Shown here piece by piece: positions 61,341 to 64,000 of a DNA stretch of 64,000 bases. The DNA lies in assembly GCA_026645415.1 (NCBI GenBank), contig JAPEVH010000034.1:1-64000 (forward strand), written 5' to 3'. Source of the stretch: Candidatus Electronema sp. GTDB taxonomy: Bacteria; Desulfobacterota; Desulfobulbia; Desulfobulbales; Desulfobulbaceae. The translations under genes were made by a program, and so were the position numbers. Every line of letters starts with the position of its first letter. Position 1 is the first letter of the stretch. Under the pieces are notes generated by a model. That model was not told the DNA's origin, did no database searches, and was given only the letters and a program-made list of their open reading frames with translations.

Positions 61341-62378
61341 CTATCTCAGGCTGGCCTCTGGAGACCGCTGACTTTCATTGGGTGGACTGCTTTGATCAAA
61401 GCTGCTCACCGAGTACCAAGCCTTGCTTCTCTTGTCCGGTGGGTTCTTGTCTTCAAACAGATTGTAGGGTTCTAATACCTTACCAAGCAGTTCAGGTGCT
61501 GCATCGCCAAGGCGACGGTAAATTCGATACCCTGCCAAATCCTTTTCTTGGCCTCGATCCCAATAGACTTTGATTGAGGAAGCGGTGCGAACAGCCTTGA
61601 TATTGCTGGGTGCTTTTGGTGGGGTGCGATCCACGGCACCGGCCTCAATCGTTAAACTGAAACCACCACCTACAGAGCCGACAAGTGCCTGCACTTTATA
61701 GGCATATTTGCGGCCATTTTTTGCTTCCCGATCTGTATAAGCAGGACTCATGAGCTGGCCGCCGATCTGGGCGAACGGCCCATTGTCGGTGCTGCGACTA
61801 AGCTGGTATTTGACTGGCTGGCGCAGTGGACTGCCATCAAAACGGGTATTTACTGGCTGCCAACGTAAACTGATCTGGCCGTCTCCGGCTTCAGCAGTCA
61901 GCCCAGTTGGTGCGGCAGGCGGAGTTTGCCACGTGAAGGAAACCACATTGGAATCATCTGACTCAGCCAACCAACCACTGCGACTACGGAGCATGAAGAA
62001 ATACATCCGGCCTGGTTGCAGCGAAGCGATCTCCTTGCTTCCCAATCTGCTCCCTTTTTCTGGCAATAACCCGCCGGGCAGACTGATTGGATTGCCAAAG
62101 GGAATGGGACAGGTTTCGCAGTATTCATCCGCTGGCTGTTCCGCCCGATAGAGCTTGAACGAGTCAATTTCCTGCAAATCCTCGCCAGTCACAGTTTCTT
62201 TTGGATAGGTCCAGTGGAGAATGGCTCCTTCTCCAGTCAGCTCGTAGCTGAGATCAATAATCGGCCGGGGTGTAGTGGCCTGCGGAGCTACGGGCAGGGT
62301 CTTATAGCCGCAGCCGCCCAAGAGCAACATTGTTGCCCAACCGCAGAACAGAAAGAAAGCCTGCATCATTGTTTTCAT
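61341..62378 (-). CDS. FN3-repeat lipoprotein
   Basis: A 345-residue lipoprotein: signal (FLFCGWATMLLLGG-CGYKTL) with lipobox LGGC. Two to three fibronectin type III-like domains follow (VVSFTWQTPPAAPTGLTAEA; VDRTPPKAPSNIKAVRTAS; DLAGYRIYRRLGDAAPEL). The start overlaps the argH stop as TAATG. This lipoprotein is regularly found between argH and lysA in related bacteria. A cell-envelope role is probable; its function is unknown. Confidence 0.85.
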   Translation of the reverse strand: MKTMMQAFFLFCGWATMLLLGGCGYKTLPVAPQATTPRPIIDLSYELTGEGAILHWTYPKETVTGEDLQEIDSFKLYRAEQPADEYCETCPIPFGNPISLPGGLLPEKGSRLGSKEIASLQPGRMYFFMLRSRSGWLAESDDSNVVSFTWQTPPAAPTGLTAEAGDGQISLRWQPVNTRFDGSPLRQPVKYQLSRSTDNGPFAQIGGQLMSPAYTDREAKNGRKYAYKVQALVGSVGGGFSLTIEAGAVDRTPPKAPSNIKAVRTASSIKVYWDRGQEKDLAGYRIYRRLGDAAPELLGKVLEPYNLFEDKNPPDKRSKAWYSVSSFDQSSPPNESQRSPEASLR

Positions 62379-63793
62379 TATGCTATCCCCAGTTGTTGTT
62401 CTGCACGCGCCAGAGCCTTAGCCACCTTGACCCCAGCGGTGCCACCAGTGGAAATTCGGCTGTTCACCGAGCCTTCCACAGAAAGGACTGCAAAGACATC
62501 CTCGTCAATCAAGTCCGAGAAGCGGCGCAACTCGTCTAAACGCAGCTCATCCAACTCAATTTCACGCTCTTGGCATAAGGCAACGATCTCACCGACGACC
62601 CGGTGTGCCTGCCGGAAAGGAAGATTCTTTTTAACCAAGTAATCCGCTAGATCGGTTGCGGTCATGAAGCCGCCATGCGTGGCCGCTTGCATCTTGGCGC
62701 AATCAAAGCTGCTATGAGCCAACAGTTCGGCAGTGATGCTCAGGCTGGCCTTGACCGTGTCGAGCGCGTCAAAAAGCTGCTCCTTATCCTCCTGCATGTC
62801 CCGGTTGTAGGTCATAGGCAGACCCTTCATGGTCATCAGCAGCGACATGAGCGAACCCACCACTCGACCGCTCTTGCCCCGGATTAGCTCAGGAAGGTCT
62901 GGATTCTTCTTCTGCGGCATGATCGAGGAGCCAGTGCAGTATTGGTCGCCGATCTTGAGGAAGCCGAACTCTTTGGATGACCAAAGAACAAATTCCTCTG
63001 CCATCCGACTGAGATGTAACTGAATGAGGCTCAGACAGAAAAGGAACTCCAAGGCAAAGTCGCGGTCAGCCGTGCTGTCCATTGAGTTGGCCGAGACTGC
63101 TGGAAAGCCCAGCTCTTGAGCGACAAATTCCCGATCAATGGGCAGGCCAGTGCCAGCCAAGGCTGCTGAACCAAGCGGCAGAATATTGAGCCGCTTCAGG
63201 CCGTCAGCCAACCGCTCCCGGTCTCTGCCAAACATCTCCATGTATGCCAAGAGATGATGGGAAAGCAGGACTGGCTGCGCTCGCTGCATGTGGGTGTAGC
63301 CCGGCATGATTGCGCCAAAATTGGCCCGCGCTTGCCGGACAAAGCCGCGCTGTACATCGGTCAGTAGCGTATCTAGGCAAGCGGCCTCATCACGCAGGTA
63401 AAGGCGGATATCTAAGGCCACTTGATCGTTACGGCTGCGGGCCGTGTGTAGCTTTGCCCCTGCCGCGCCAATCTTGTCGGTCAGTGCCTGTTCGATATTC
63501 ATGTGAATATCTTCCAGCTCAATGCGGAACTGAAAGCGTCCATCACGAATCTCTGCCTCGATCTCGCTCAGACCCGCAAGAATAGCATCCCGCTCTGCCT
63601 CGTTGATTAGGCCCTGTTTGGCCAGCATCTTGGCATGGGCCTTGGAACCTATAATATCATGCCGATAGAGCCGCCAGTCATAGCTGATGGACTCGCTGAA
63701 ACTTTCTACTGAGGCGGCAGTCTGCTCGGCAAATCGGCCTCCCCAGAGTTTGCCGGAGCATTTACGCTCCGGGCTACACGTCAGGTCTGCCAT
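62378..63793 (-). CDS. argH: Argininosuccinate lyase
   Basis: A 471-residue fumarase-superfamily enzyme that splits argininosuccinate to arginine and fumarate. The signature GSSIMPQKKNPD is present, with KLWGGRFAEQTAASVESF at the start and TARSRNDQVALD and GYTHMQRAQPV segments. It is 3 bp downstream of argG, and an operon is clear. Confidence 0.97.
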   Translation of the reverse strand: MADLTCSPERKCSGKLWGGRFAEQTAASVESFSESISYDWRLYRHDIIGSKAHAKMLAKQGLINEAERDAILAGLSEIEAEIRDGRFQFRIELEDIHMNIEQALTDKIGAAGAKLHTARSRNDQVALDIRLYLRDEAACLDTLLTDVQRGFVRQARANFGAIMPGYTHMQRAQPVLLSHHLLAYMEMFGRDRERLADGLKRLNILPLGSAALAGTGLPIDREFVAQELGFPAVSANSMDSTADRDFALEFLFCLSLIQLHLSRMAEEFVLWSSKEFGFLKIGDQYCTGSSIMPQKKNPDLPELIRGKSGRVVGSLMSLLMTMKGLPMTYNRDMQEDKEQLFDALDTVKASLSITAELLAHSSFDCAKMQAATHGGFMTATDLADYLVKKNLPFRQAHRVVGEIVALCQEREIELDELRLDELRRFSDLIDEDVFAVLSVEGSVNSRISTGGTAGVKVAKALARAEQQLGIA

Positions 63794-63796
63794 TGC

Positions 63797-64000
63797 TTAT
63801 TTCCGGTTTAGGGCCTGAATCTGAAGGCGCATGGCGTTGAGACGGATAAAGCCGCCTGCATCAGCCTGATTATAGACCTGATCGGCCTCGAAAGTGGCAT
63901 GGGCCTCAGAATAGAGCGAGTTGGCCGACTTGCGCCCTACAGGAATGCAGTTGCCTTTGTAGAGCTTCAGCCGCACCGTGCCATTCACTGGTTTCTGGCT
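63797..64000 (-). CDS. argG: Argininosuccinate synthase, C-terminal end
   Basis: The last 67 codons of argG; the gene continues past the right edge of the window. [39 protein letters not shown] and [12 protein letters not shown] match the conserved C-terminus. It is directly followed by argH. The GTG-initiated short frame at 63988 is not a start, since in-frame codons continue to the edge. Confidence 0.93.
   Translation of the reverse strand, partial: SQKPVNGTVRLKLYKGNCIPVGRKSANSLYSEAHATFEADQVYNQADAGGFIRLNAMRLQIQALNRK

Overview
The window looks like chromosome of a Gram-negative, sulfur-metabolising anaerobe of the Desulfobulbales type. The evidence is a dsrM-dsrK-dsrJ cluster, a Geobacter/Desulfobulbus-style fumarate reductase/succinate dehydrogenase flavoprotein, LolA and a heptose adenylyltransferase (an outer membrane with LPS), a Pil-Chp-like chemosensory cluster, and the argG-argH-lipoprotein-lysA gene order. 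The TPR-type tail near 25.6 kb and the many chemosensory and signalling genes would also fit a cable bacterium (Candidatus Electronema/Electrothrix), but this is inference: no marker gene for that group is visible.

Layout. 0-2.2 kb: 3' part of a very acidic protein with about 60-residue near-identical tandem repeats. 2.3-4.4 kb: thiSGH (thiazole branch of thiamine synthesis). 4.8-8.5 kb: an frdA/sdhA flavoprotein without its B and C partners, followed by an OLD-family ATPase/TOPRIM nuclease. 8.6-16.6 kb: mixed genes, including an HTH/two-CW protein, a PhnD-like binding protein, a nitrilase-RfaE2 fusion, fabB, and two tandem cNMP-binding/DUF4388 paralogues. 17.1-20.9 kb: mucR-murI-lolA and an S1-domain protein. 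21.1-25.1 kb: complete potABCD polyamine importer with a strong terminator. 25.1-26.1 kb: a genomic scar containing a frameshifted gene, a palindrome array and the C-terminal stub of a nucleoside transporter. 26.1-32.1 kb: nhaD-like antiporter, trmN6, DUF1015 and prc. 32.1-35.9 kb: RsbRD-domain gene and dsrMKJ, closed by a terminator with no dsrOP. 36-39.4 kb: flavodoxin-like protein and a long multicopper oxidase. 40-55 kb: a chemosensory region (stand-alone PilJ-type sensor proteins, a periplasmic binding protein, an MCP, three CheW-like proteins, a CheA hybrid, a CheY and a double-REC protein), interrupted by an Rpn-family nuclease gene. 55.4-64 kb: trpS, thioesterase and apgM, a DUF1566 protein, lysA, a lipoprotein, argH and the end of argG.

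Most unusual signal. Four intergenic places (4.58, 25.71, 56.57 and 58.52 kb) carry unrelated sequences with the same architecture: short units repeated every 23 bp. In three of them each unit is a dyad-symmetric palindrome of 14-18 bp separated by a 5-9 bp linker. Two arrays keep the 23-bp period exactly over five or six units while the half-sites vary. A fifth array at 48.87 kb has a 34-bp period. No feature type known to me explains a conserved period with unconserved sequence, and this is the best candidate here for an undescribed system.

No tRNA, rRNA, CRISPR array or intact insertion sequence was seen. All functional calls come from reading the sequence and from family knowledge; no search was run.
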